NCBI GenBank assembly: GCA_050117315.1 | Contig: JASFMY010000208.1 | Span: forward strand, 1-5,013 | Length of the DNA: 5,013 nt | Direction: 5' to 3' | DNA from: JANQIV01 sp050117315 | Lineage (GTDB): Bacteria; Bacteroidota; Ignavibacteria; Ignavibacteriales; Melioribacteraceae | Part shown: positions 1 to 5,013 of the stretch, one piece after another | Numbering within the stretch: the first letter of the stretch is position 1 | Layout of the letters: every line of letters starts with the position of its first letter | Position numbers and translations under genes: made by a program | The notes under the pieces: generated by a model | The model's database searches: none | Seen by the model: the letters and a program-made list of their open reading frames with translations, nothing else | What the model was told of the DNA's origin: nothing

Positions 1-39
1 CTGATAATCTATAGTTATCTACAGTCAATTAACTCAGTA

Positions 40-321
40 TCATAATATTTCGATCTCACAGAAATCATATGGATCTTTAAGATATAATGTTAATTGACCA
101 CATTTGATTGTTTTTGTATTTTTTGAAGCATTATTTTTTGAAAAATTAAATTTATCAACAGTATCAGTAAGTCTGAATCCATTTGTAATTTTATATACTT
201 TCGCCTGGTTGTTTTTGGGTTTAGTAAAGCCATAATTTTTTGCTTCACTCGCAGAAGTAAAAACGCTGCTAATAAGTGCAGGGAAAGTTATTCTGTTTTT
301 TTCAATTATTATAAAACGCAT
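40..321 (-). CDS. Small hypothetical protein coupled to the sigma-like gene
   Basis: This gene encodes 93 residues and I do not recognise its family. The start is supported by an AGAGGA Shine-Dalgarno-like stretch about nine bases upstream of the ATG at 321. Its first 13 bases overlap the end of the sigma-like gene (309-1349) in another frame, which implies one transcript and probably coupled translation. The N-terminus (MRFIIIEKNRITF) is beta-like and is not a signal peptide or membrane segment. The middle is rich in Lys, Asn, Ser and Thr, and the end is more acidic (DPYDFCEIEIL), with two cysteines at 74 and 88. It is probably a small cytoplasmic protein. By position it could be a regulator or partner of the sigma-like protein, but no motif shows this. 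Confidence 0.6.
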   Translation of the reverse strand: MRFIIIEKNRITFPALISSVFTSASEAKNYGFTKPKNNQAKVYKITNGFRLTDTVDKFNFSKNNASKNTKTIKCGQLTLYLKDPYDFCEIEIL

Positions 322-1349
322 ACATTTTTCCTCTTAGAATATTTATAAAGAATCTTATAATAATAAATTTGAACTAGAGTTTCTTTTTTTTTATCTTCGT
401 AAATTACTTCAATTTTATCAGAGCACTCTTCAAGTTTTTTGTTTAACTCTGTAAGAGGGATTGAGGGTCTTCCATCAACTCCATCACGAAAAGTTTTATT
501 TAAGGGATGAGGTAGGTCAATTCTTTGTATTTTTACAATTTTTGATGGTAAAATAGGTGAGGATGCTATAGAAATTTTATTATCAACTACTTTAAGGTTT
601 ATCCAGAGAGCATTAAATACATTGTTTTTATCAAAATAAGCTGTAAGGAGTTTATATAAATTCTTTTCTTTAAACTCGATTTGATAACTAATCACTTTAT
701 TTATAGAAGTTTTCAATAGAATTTCTTTTACCTTATTATCGATTTCAAATTCATCGAATAATCTTAAATCGTTATTATTTATATGCGATTTGAATTTTTC
801 TATGAAATTTAAGATGTTATCATGAAGTTTTGTACCTGGAATAGGTCGTGTTTTGATATGGCCTTTTTGAATTTTATGATAAAGTAATATTTCTTGGTGT
901 AAACGATAAACTTGTTTTCTCAAAGTATGGTACTTTTTATTGTGTTTCTGTGCTAATAACTTAAAATTATAATTATTATTAAGAACCTCGATTAATAATT
1001 CTTTTTGTTTTATTGGAATAATCTTATTTGGTGTCTCTTCAATTAATGTAAATAAATCTTCTGTTCTTTTTAAAGAGTCTACGAATTCATTAACACTCAA
1101 CTCGAAGAATTTCATGTCAATTATATCTCTTTCTTTTTTAACTTTTTTTATATAATCAAGAGACTTGTTTTTTGACACAACATATATCCAGGAATGTACC
1201 CCTTTTTCAATCAATTTCTCTGAGTTCAGGTAACATTCAATAGCGGTAATTTGAGCTATATCTTGTGCAATATCTTTGTCATAGATATACGAAGAAGCTA
1301 CCTTATAGGCAATGTCTATAACTTCAGAAAAGTTTATTAAACCCCTCAT
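309..1349 (-). CDS. Divergent ECF-type RNA polymerase sigma factor with long C-terminal extension
   Basis: The 346-residue product reads as a divergent sigma-70-family (ECF) factor, a subunit that directs RNA polymerase to particular promoters. Residues about 12-78 match sigma region 2: an acidic helix with DIAQDIAQ at 27-34, an aromatic/hydrophobic WIYVVSKNKSLDYIKK at 54-69, then basic residues. Residues about 112-157 match region 4: the IPIKQKELL entry, a helix-turn-helix around LAQKHNKK (132-139) and a basic recognition helix TLRKQVYRL (142-150). Typical ECF factors end soon after this, at roughly 160-200 residues. Here about 185 more residues follow, with a predicted helix near 175-200 and beta-rich stretches at 219-262. 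An NTF2/SnoaL-like accessory domain, known in some ECF groups, is possible but unproven. Upstream of the start there is only a weak AGG. No anti-sigma membrane protein is seen next to it. The coding strand is very AT-rich (15-20% GC in two 60-base samples counted by hand). Confidence 0.7.
   Translation of the reverse strand: MRGLINFSEVIDIAYKVASSYIYDKDIAQDIAQITAIECYLNSEKLIEKGVHSWIYVVSKNKSLDYIKKVKKERDIIDMKFFELSVNEFVDSLKRTEDLFTLIEETPNKIIPIKQKELLIEVLNNNYNFKLLAQKHNKKYHTLRKQVYRLHQEILLYHKIQKGHIKTRPIPGTKLHDNILNFIEKFKSHINNNDLRLFDEFEIDNKVKEILLKTSINKVISYQIEFKEKNLYKLLTAYFDKNNVFNALWINLKVVDNKISIASSPILPSKIVKIQRIDLPHPLNKTFRDGVDGRPSIPLTELNKKLEECSDKIEVIYEDKKKETLVQIYYYKILYKYSKRKNVCVL
384..392 (-). repeat. Nine-base A tract inside the sigma-like gene
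   Basis: The coding (minus) strand has nine consecutive A bases, giving Lys320-Lys321-Lys322. A single-base slip here would change the last 25 or so residues and could alter the overlap with the downstream 93-codon gene. The tract is seen directly; slippage is inferred, and such runs are common in AT-rich genomes. Confidence 0.6.
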
Positions 1350-1370
1350 CTGAACCTAATTCCCTATATT

Positions 1371-1399
1371 ACAATAAATTAAACCTTTTTTCGTCTCAA
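1371..1399 (-). promoter_or_regulatory. Candidate sigma-70-like promoter for the sigma-like operon
   Basis: Read on the minus strand, TTGAGA (1394-1399) is separated by 17 bases from TATTGT (1371-1376). These match the -35 and -10 consensus at five and four of six positions. It lies just upstream of the ATG at 1349 in the 94-bp region between the divergent genes. In DNA this AT-rich, chance matches are frequent, and promoter consensus in the FCB group can differ. On the same region the plus strand carries a tandem heptamer CTCAAAA-CTCAAAT (1395-1408) but no convincing promoter for the rightward cluster. Confidence 0.25.
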
Positions 1400-1443
1400 A
1401 ACTCAAATATTTCAGTAATCATAAGTAAAAAAAGGAGTGAAAA

Positions 1444-1623
1444 ATGAAATTCCTTCGTTTACTTTTGATAATACTATTTTGTTCGTCGTTACTTTTTAGT
1501 CAACCCAATTATCCCGTAATAACATATGAAGAACTGGAAAATATAGAATATACGATCCTTGAAGAACATGATGGATATTCTTATGTTGAAGTAGATGGTG
1601 TCATATACATTGTTTATGAATAA
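1444..1623 (+). CDS. Short exported acidic peptide, unknown function
   Basis: This 59-residue protein has a clear start: AAAGGAG at 1431-1437 lies six bases before the ATG. The N-terminus MKFLRLLLIILFCSSLLFSQ has the basic-hydrophobic-polar form of a Sec signal peptide, with likely cleavage near Ser19/Gln20. Cys13 lacks a normal lipobox (Phe precedes it), so a lipoprotein is unlikely. The mature part of about 40 residues has ten acidic residues, no Lys or Arg, and seven tyrosines, and ends in a beta-like DGVIYIVYE. It should be periplasmic or released. It is the first gene of a compact cluster, with its stop 11 bases before the next ATG. I do not recognise the family. It could be a processed peptide, a partner of the next two products, or a remnant of a larger secreted protein. 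Confidence 0.7.
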   Translation: MKFLRLLLIILFCSSLLFSQPNYPVITYEELENIEYTILEEHDGYSYVEVDGVIYIVYE

Positions 1624-1634
1624 AACAGGATGTG

Positions 1635-1853
1635 ATGCTAAATTACTACTATGTTAACTTACAACCTAAATCAAATGGAGTTCATGAAGTCCACAAGGGT
1701 GGGTGCAATCATTTACCTTATTATAAAAACCGAGTTTTCCTCGGATTATTCACAAATTGTGAAGATGCTGTGTTAAAAGCCAAACAAAGATTTATTACAG
1801 CAATAGGCTGTAGATATTGCTGTAATGGATATTCGAATTATCTATTGAAATGA
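1635..1853 (+). CDS. Small Cys/His-rich protein, conserved-hypothetical type
   Basis: I chose ATG 1635 (72 residues) because AGGA at 1627-1630 lies four bases upstream; GTG 1632, one codon earlier, would leave only one base of spacing. The protein has HEVH at 17-20, Cys24, His26, Cys42, and a Cys59-x2-Cys62-Cys63 cluster near the end. Such a set could bind zinc. From memory, small uncharacterised bacterial proteins share the pattern SNG-HEVH-C-LP-NR-LG-F-C-A-GC-YCC, so this looks like a real conserved family without an assigned function. There is no signal peptide or membrane segment. Its TGA overlaps the next gene's ATG (ATGA at 1850-1853), which indicates translational coupling with the HNH protein and suggests the two act together. 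Confidence 0.8.
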   Translation: MLNYYYVNLQPKSNGVHEVHKGGCNHLPYYKNRVFLGLFTNCEDAVLKAKQRFITAIGCRYCCNGYSNYLLK

Positions 1854-2134
1854 AATATAATTATCCGTACAAAAATGCAAGTAATGAACTTGTACAAGCT
1901 ATTTGGGAAAAAGCTAATATTGTAGAAGGATATAATCCTGATATCTATCGTAAAGATGCGTATGGCTGGTGGATTTATTATCACGATCATGGAAATGAAA
2001 ACTCAGAATATGGGTGGGAAATTGATCATATTAAACCTACTGCAAAAGGCGGTTCAGATGATATATCAAATCTCCAACCACTGTATTGGAAAAATAATCG
2101 ATATAAGGCTGATAAATATCCCTGGGACTGTTAA
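1850..2134 (+). CDS. Small HNH endonuclease-like protein
   Basis: The 94-residue product carries an HNH-type beta-beta-alpha-metal nuclease core: GWEIDHIKP (55-63) supplies the general-base His60, GGSDDISNLQPL (67-78) supplies Asn74, and WKNNRYK (80-86) supplies Asn83 in place of the third His. HNN variants are normal in the superfamily. The Cys pairs that bind structural zinc in many HNH proteins are absent. The block IYRKDAYGWWI upstream of a YGWEIDHI motif resembles a family of very short stand-alone HNH proteins that I recall as common hypotheticals. It would cut or nick DNA (or act on RNA); the target is unknown. No signal peptide is present. The gene has no Shine-Dalgarno of its own and relies on the ATGA overlap with the Cys-rich gene. 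No methylase or specificity subunit lies nearby. Confidence 0.85.
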   Translation: MKYNYPYKNASNELVQAIWEKANIVEGYNPDIYRKDAYGWWIYYHDHGNENSEYGWEIDHIKPTAKGGSDDISNLQPLYWKNNRYKADKYPWDC

Positions 2135-2149
2135 ACCAGTTAGTTTTCG

Positions 2150-2221
2150 AGAAGAGATGAGGGATTGAGAAATATTCAGACTGCCAAATCAGAGTATATC
2201 AACTCATCTCTTCTTTTTTTT
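2150..2221 (+). terminator. Terminator-like hairpin after the HNH gene
   Basis: AGAAGAGATGAG (2150-2161) is perfectly complementary to CTCATCTCTTCT (2203-2214), and T residues run from 2214 to 2221. Stem, T tract and position 15 bases after the stop codon fit a rho-independent terminator for the three-gene cluster. The 41-base loop is far longer than usual; a small TTGA/TCAA pairing (2165-2168 with 2199-2202) may shorten it. Confidence 0.6.
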
Positions 2222-2266
2222 AATAATTATAGACTTACAACAACCTTTTTTTTCTGGAGGACAGAA

Positions 2267-2302
2267 ATGATTTGTTTGATCTGTAAGAATAAGTTTGAGT
2301 AG
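2267..2302 (+). other. Eleven-codon leader mini-ORF (MICLICKNKFE)
   Basis: A strong GGAGG (2256-2260) precedes ATG 2267, which opens 11 codons ending at TAG 2300-2302. The peptide has a CxxC motif (CLIC). It lies in the 161-base leader between the terminator and the beta-helix gene. It may be a regulatory leader peptide or the stub of a lost gene, since MICxxCxxxF resembles the start of zinc-finger proteins. The remainder of 2222-2382 shows no other gene. Confidence 0.3.
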
Positions 2303-2373
2303 TTTATGTTTCTGATATTGTGATACTTGATGTTTGTTAGACTTGTGTAGTGAAAAAAACTCAAACTTTTTTC

Positions 2374-2378
2374 GGAGG
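2374..2378 (+). promoter_or_regulatory. Ribosome binding site fixing the start of the beta-helix gene
   Basis: GGAGG lies four bases before ATG 2383. An in-frame GTG at 2350 would place this site inside the gene and lacks a binding site of its own, and its extra 11 codons would precede an otherwise normal signal peptide. ATG 2383 is therefore preferred. An AT hairpin, GAAAAAA (2352-2358) with TTTTTTC (2367-2373), sits immediately upstream. Confidence 0.7.
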
Positions 2379-2382
2379 AAAA

Positions 2383-4545
2383 ATGAAGAAGATGTCTATA
2401 ATAATTACACTTATAATTATCTATGCTCAATTAATTAGTGTAATTTATGTACCTGAAAATTATCCAACTATTCAACAAGCAATTAATGCTGCAACTGCTT
2501 TGAACTATGATATCAGTGTAACAGGTGGTCCTTATAATGAATCAATAGATTTTGGCTCAAAGAAAATTTATCTTCATAAAAGATATAGTAATAATATCAT
2601 AATTAATGGTGTCTCAGGATCTCCGGTTATAGATACAGGCACAGCCACTAATTCTGTATTGCGGGGTTTTAATATAAATTCTGCTTATTCACAAATTGGC
2701 GTATTTGTTGAAAGTCTGAATTTTATTGAAATTTCTGATTGTAATTTTATAAGTTTGGATATAGGTATTTACATTAAGGATTCATCATCACCTAGCAATG
2801 ATTATAGTACAATTTCAGATTGTTACTTTTATGATAATACTTACGGATGCTATTTAGATGATAATTCAAGTTGGTATAACTATACTTTAAAATCAACTCT
2901 TACCCGTTGTGAATTCGAAGACAATACTACAGCTATTTACATCGATGGCTGTTATTATTTGCGTACGAGATTATGTTTGTTCTATGAAAATGATACCTGC
3001 TATGATATGTCCAATAATCGTTATTGTCACTGCTACCTTGATAGAATTACAGCAATTGATAATAGTTCTGGATTTGATTTTGAACAGTATGCTACTTTCG
3101 ATATAGAAAGTTCAATCATTTACGACAACACAACGAATATGACAGGCACACCTTCAGAATTGAACATAATATATAGCTGTGTTGAAGGAGGATATACAGG
3201 TTCTGGAAATATAGATGACGATCCAAATTTATGCTATGAATATCCTTATGAATACTGGCTAATGGAAGGCAGTCCATGTATCGATACCGGTAATCCATTT
3301 TACAATGATATCGATGGAACCAGGAGAGATATGGGACGTTATCCGTCATTAAAAGACATCAAAGAATGTGAAGGTGACGAATATTACAACTATGTTTCAT
3401 TCCCCAGGATGAATAGAACCGGCAATAATACTAGTGATGTTACATATATACTTGAAGGATTCCTGGATTGGCCTTTCTCAGATTTATATTTATATGATAG
3501 GTCTGGTATTGTTCTTGAATATGATGAAGATTGGTCTCCCACATCATATGATGTAGCTTCAACAGATGGTTTTAAATTATCTACAACAGAAACTGGGATG
3601 CTGTATCTTCCTTCTGAATACAATGGTTCAAGGCTCGATCCTTTAACTAAAATTAATCTTTCTGACGGAGTAGAAAATTGGATCGGTTATTGGCTGCCAT
3701 ATACTCAGAATATTGAAGATGCATTCGGACCTTTTTGGGAATACATCTATTCTGTGGAAGCGGAAGATTGGTATTATGAATGGGCCGAAGGAGAAACGCC
3801 GACATCATCACCAACTGGCAAAAACATGATCTATGGCAAAGCATATATTGTTGAAGTTTTTGAATATGTCGAGGATTTTTATTGGTCTCACATTACAATG
3901 TCTTTAGACAGCAGCAATGAGAAATCACAAAACTTCACATTCACCTACCTACCCAACTATGAAGCCATTGACGTTATGAAAATTCCTGAAAATGTCATCG
4001 AGATAGGTGTATATCAAGATGAAACCTGCGTAGGCGCTGTTGTTGTGGATGAGGAAGATGAACAAATCTTAGCTTACACATCAGGTCAATCTCCTCTTTC
4101 TTTCGAAGTGGTCACCGGCAGTCGCCAGGCAAATCAACAGGTTGATGATTATTCTGTTTACAACAAAGAAACCGGCTGCTATGAAAATCGTTCTCTCATT
4201 TCCGGTCGTCAGAAACATTCTGTGGTTATGTTTGGAAACATCGAAGAAGACACAACTCACAACTCACCTCTCACAACTCAACTCTCAAATTTTCCCAATC
4301 CTTTCAATCCTGAAACCAATATTTCTTTCTCACTTCCGGTAGATCAGGAAATTGAATTAAGCATTTACAACCTGAAAGGTCAGCTCGTTCGCCAGCTCAT
4401 TTCCGGTCAGTTCACTTCCGGTGATCATTCCATCAATTGGGACGGCGCCGATAATGAAGGTAAAAACGTCAGTTCCGGTTTGTATCTCTATAAACTCAAA
4501 ACCGGTGATCATGAGTATTCTAAGAAAATGTTATTGCTGAAATAA
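2383..4545 (+). CDS. Secreted right-handed beta-helix protein with C-terminal sorting-type domain
   Basis: From ATG 2383 the product is 720 residues. Residues 1-19 form a Sec signal peptide (MKKMSIIITLIIIYAQLIS). IYVPENYPTIQQAIN (21-35) is the classic opening of a pectate-lyase-like parallel beta-helix, whose short imperfect coils run to about 285. The domain closes with GNIDDDPNL (275-283), GSPCIDTGNP (296-305) and DIDGTRRDMGRY (309-320). No polysaccharide-lyase catalytic set can be assigned, so it may bind rather than cut. Residues about 327-620 carry modules that I recall from Cloacimonadota secreted proteins: NYVSFPRM (336-343), ENWIGYWLPY (431-440) and IPENVIEIGVYQDETCVGAVV (534-554). 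A short linker leads to a FlgD-Ig-like tail, NFPNPFNPET (636-645) to KKMLLLK (714-720), typical of type IX secretion or surface anchoring. GC rises from about 30% (2461-2760) to about 43% (4021-4500). Confidence 0.9.
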   Translation: MKKMSIIITLIIIYAQLISVIYVPENYPTIQQAINAATALNYDISVTGGPYNESIDFGSKKIYLHKRYSNNIIINGVSGSPVIDTGTATNSVLRGFNINSAYSQIGVFVESLNFIEISDCNFISLDIGIYIKDSSSPSNDYSTISDCYFYDNTYGCYLDDNSSWYNYTLKSTLTRCEFEDNTTAIYIDGCYYLRTRLCLFYENDTCYDMSNNRYCHCYLDRITAIDNSSGFDFEQYATFDIESSIIYDNTTNMTGTPSELNIIYSCVEGGYTGSGNIDDDPNLCYEYPYEYWLMEGSPCIDTGNPFYNDIDGTRRDMGRYPSLKDIKECEGDEYYNYVSFPRMNRTGNNTSDVTYILEGFLDWPFSDLYLYDRSGIVLEYDEDWSPTSYDVASTDGFKLSTTETGMLYLPSEYNGSRLDPLTKINLSDGVENWIGYWLPYTQNIEDAFGPFWEYIYSVEAEDWYYEWAEGETPTSSPTGKNMIYGKAYIVEVFEYVEDFYWSHITMSLDSSNEKSQNFTFTYLPNYEAIDVMKIPENVIEIGVYQDETCVGAVVVDEEDEQILAYTSGQSPLSFEVVTGSRQANQQVDDYSVYNKETGCYENRSLISGRQKHSVVMFGNIEEDTTHNSPLTTQLSNFPNPFNPETNISFSLPVDQEIELSIYNLKGQLVRQLISGQFTSGDHSINWDGADNEGKNVSSGLYLYKLKTGDHEYSKKMLLLK
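4256..4280 (+). repeat. Direct repeat in the linker before the sorting domain
   Basis: CTCACAACTCA occurs at 4256-4266 and 4270-4280, 14 bases apart, so the two copies are read in different frames. They lie in the linker (residues about 625-634, THNSPLTTQL) between the main body and the FlgD-Ig-like tail. This marks a flexible, fast-changing junction. Confidence 0.6.
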
Positions 4546-4554
4546 TTTATTATT

Positions 4555-4603
4555 ACCTTGCGAAGGTATTCGAACATCTTGCAATAATCGACCTTCGCAA
4601 GGT
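4555..4603. repeat. Perfect 13-bp inverted repeat after the beta-helix gene
   Basis: ACCTTGCGAAGGT (4555-4567) is the exact reverse complement of ACCTTCGCAAGGT (4591-4603), with 23 bases between. Each arm is itself nearly palindromic (ACCTT-n3-AAGGT), so the DNA or RNA can form either one long stem or two small hairpins. It begins nine bases after the stop codon and could end transcription or protect the 3' end of the message. No T tract follows, so a simple intrinsic terminator is not well supported. Confidence 0.65.
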
Positions 4604-4613
4604 TAATATTCGC

Positions 4614-4708
4614 GTCTCTCTGAGAAAATCTTCTACGGCATTCGACGAAGAGTCTAACAAAGCAGTAGATTCTTCGTTTGAAAAGCAGGTAGAATTCCTC
4701 AGAAAGAC
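4614..4708. repeat. Imperfect long inverted repeat (about 43-base arms)
   Basis: The arms 4614-4656 and 4666-4708 are each 43 bases and flank a nine-base loop. Outer ends GTCTCTCTGAG (4614-4624) and CTCAGAAAGAC (4698-4708) pair with one G-T wobble. Inner ends CGAAGAGTCTA (4646-4656) and TAGATTCTTCG (4666-4676) also pair with one wobble. The middle pairs poorly without small gaps. The right arm, with AGATTCTTCG and CTCAGAAAGACA, resembles an interspersed intergenic repeat motif I recall from many bacterial genomes (ATTCTTCG...CTCAGAATGACA). It may be a degenerate repeat element or a structured RNA. No transposase is present. Confidence 0.55.
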
Positions 4709-4727
4709 AAAAACTCAGGGGAGTTAT

Positions 4728-4772
4728 ATGAAACATAAAATCTTTTTCCTTTGCGTGGTAACATACTGTTAA
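4728..4772 (+). pseudogene. Stub of a signal-peptide gene (14 codons)
   Basis: AGGGGAG (4717-4723) lies four bases before ATG 4728, which opens MKHKIFFLCVVTYC and stops at TAA 4770-4772. The sequence has the basic start and hydrophobic core of a bacterial signal peptide but ends before any cleavage site, and further stops follow in the AAATAAATAG context. It is most simply the 5' end of a secreted-protein gene whose body has been lost or shifted; a leader peptide is the alternative. Confidence 0.35.
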
Positions 4773-5013
4773 ATAAATAGCGCTTCTACCTTCCCTTCCC
4801 CGAGAAATAAACTATTTGACATTCATTTGCTCGATTTTCAGTTTTGGCGATGTTCATTGAAGAAGAAAAGTTTTTAGGGTTATTTATTTTTGAAGTTAAA
4901 CAAAACAGGAAGAGAGTGCAACGAAAGAGCATAATTATTGGCCATGTTCATTTCCCCACAACACTCTTCCCGAAGTCAGTACGAATTTGCAGCGATATGA
5001 TGTCAATTAGTAT
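4773..5013. other. No supported gene to the window edge
   Basis: This 241-base stretch shows no gene I can support. One plus-strand frame stays open from ATG 4850 to the edge (54 codons, MFIEEEKFLGLFIF...), but it has no ribosome binding site and no recognisable motif. It could be the 5' end of a gene running out of the window. A TTGACA at 4816-4821 lacks a good -10 partner. A loose inverted repeat, GGAAGAG (4908-4914) with CTCTTCC (4964-4970), has no T tract. Confidence 0.4.

Noticed and set aside
1..24. Loose inverted repeat (GATAA 3-7 with TTATC 15-19) as a terminator for the minus-strand pair.
   Set aside because: The stem is only five A/T-rich pairs and any T tract would lie outside the window.
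1956..2168. A 70-codon plus-strand frame inside the HNH gene.
   Set aside because: It is another frame of the HNH gene, whose motif is unmistakable in the chosen frame.
2290..2297. TAAGTTTG, matching the Bacteroidetes -7 promoter pattern TAnnTTTG.
   Set aside because: The nearest upstream TTTG sets are 11 and 15 bases away, shorter than the usual spacing of about 19 or more, and the organism's promoter type is unknown.
4509..4736. A 75-codon open frame on the minus strand.
   Set aside because: It covers the end of the beta-helix gene and the palindromes in antisense, has no clear ribosome binding site, and its peptide shows no domain-like pattern.
4652..4774. GTCTAAC at 4652-4658 and GTTAAAT at 4768-4774, with GTTAGAC at 2336-2342, resembling integron attC core sites around a cassette.
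   Set aside because: The 4652 and 4768 cores are not complementary, no paired core lies upstream of 2336, and there is no integrase. The GTCTAAC is part of a local inverted repeat.
4816..4821. Perfect TTGACA -35 box.
   Set aside because: The bases 16-18 positions downstream give no acceptable -10 box, and no gene is supported after it.
4850..5013. Plus-strand frame open to the window edge as a partial gene.
   Set aside because: No ribosome binding site and no recognisable motif; 54 open codons are not enough evidence, so it is only mentioned within the edge entry.

Overview
The window looks like part of an AT-rich genome from the Fibrobacteres-Chlorobi-Bacteroidetes (FCB) side of the bacterial tree. 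The best clue is the large gene at 2383-4545. Its product is a secreted right-handed beta-helix protein with a C-terminal tail of the FlgD-Ig / type IX sorting-domain kind (NFPNPFNPET at residues 636-645, SGLYLYKL, terminal KKMLLLK). The module mix resembles secreted proteins I remember from Candidatus Cloacimonadota, so that phylum is my best guess; it is inferred from protein style, not from a marker gene.

Layout: (1) Positions 1-1349 hold a minus-strand pair. A divergent ECF-like sigma factor of 346 residues, with an unexplained C-terminal half, is followed by a 93-codon unknown gene that overlaps its end by 13 bases. (2) Positions 1350-1443 form a short divergent intergenic region. (3) Positions 1444-2134 hold a tight plus-strand cluster of three small genes: a 59-residue exported acidic peptide, a 72-residue Cys/His-rich protein, and a 94-residue HNH-nuclease-like protein joined to the previous gene by an ATGA overlap. 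A terminator-like hairpin follows at 2150-2221. (4) Positions 2222-2382 are a leader region with an 11-codon mini-ORF. (5) Positions 2383-4545 encode the secreted beta-helix protein. (6) Positions 4546-4727 are dense in inverted repeats. (7) Positions 4728-5013 hold a 14-codon stub of a signal-peptide gene and then DNA with no gene I can support.

How the parts may work together: the sigma-like gene and the three-gene cluster are transcribed away from a shared 94-bp region. The sigma-like protein could therefore regulate itself and the cluster, but this rests on position only. The HNH protein and its Cys-rich partner are the clearest candidates for an uncharacterised small system, with the exported peptide as a possible third component. 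The beta-helix gene seems to be a separate unit, most likely encoding a cell-surface or secreted protein. No tRNA, rRNA, CRISPR array, transposase or integrase was found.
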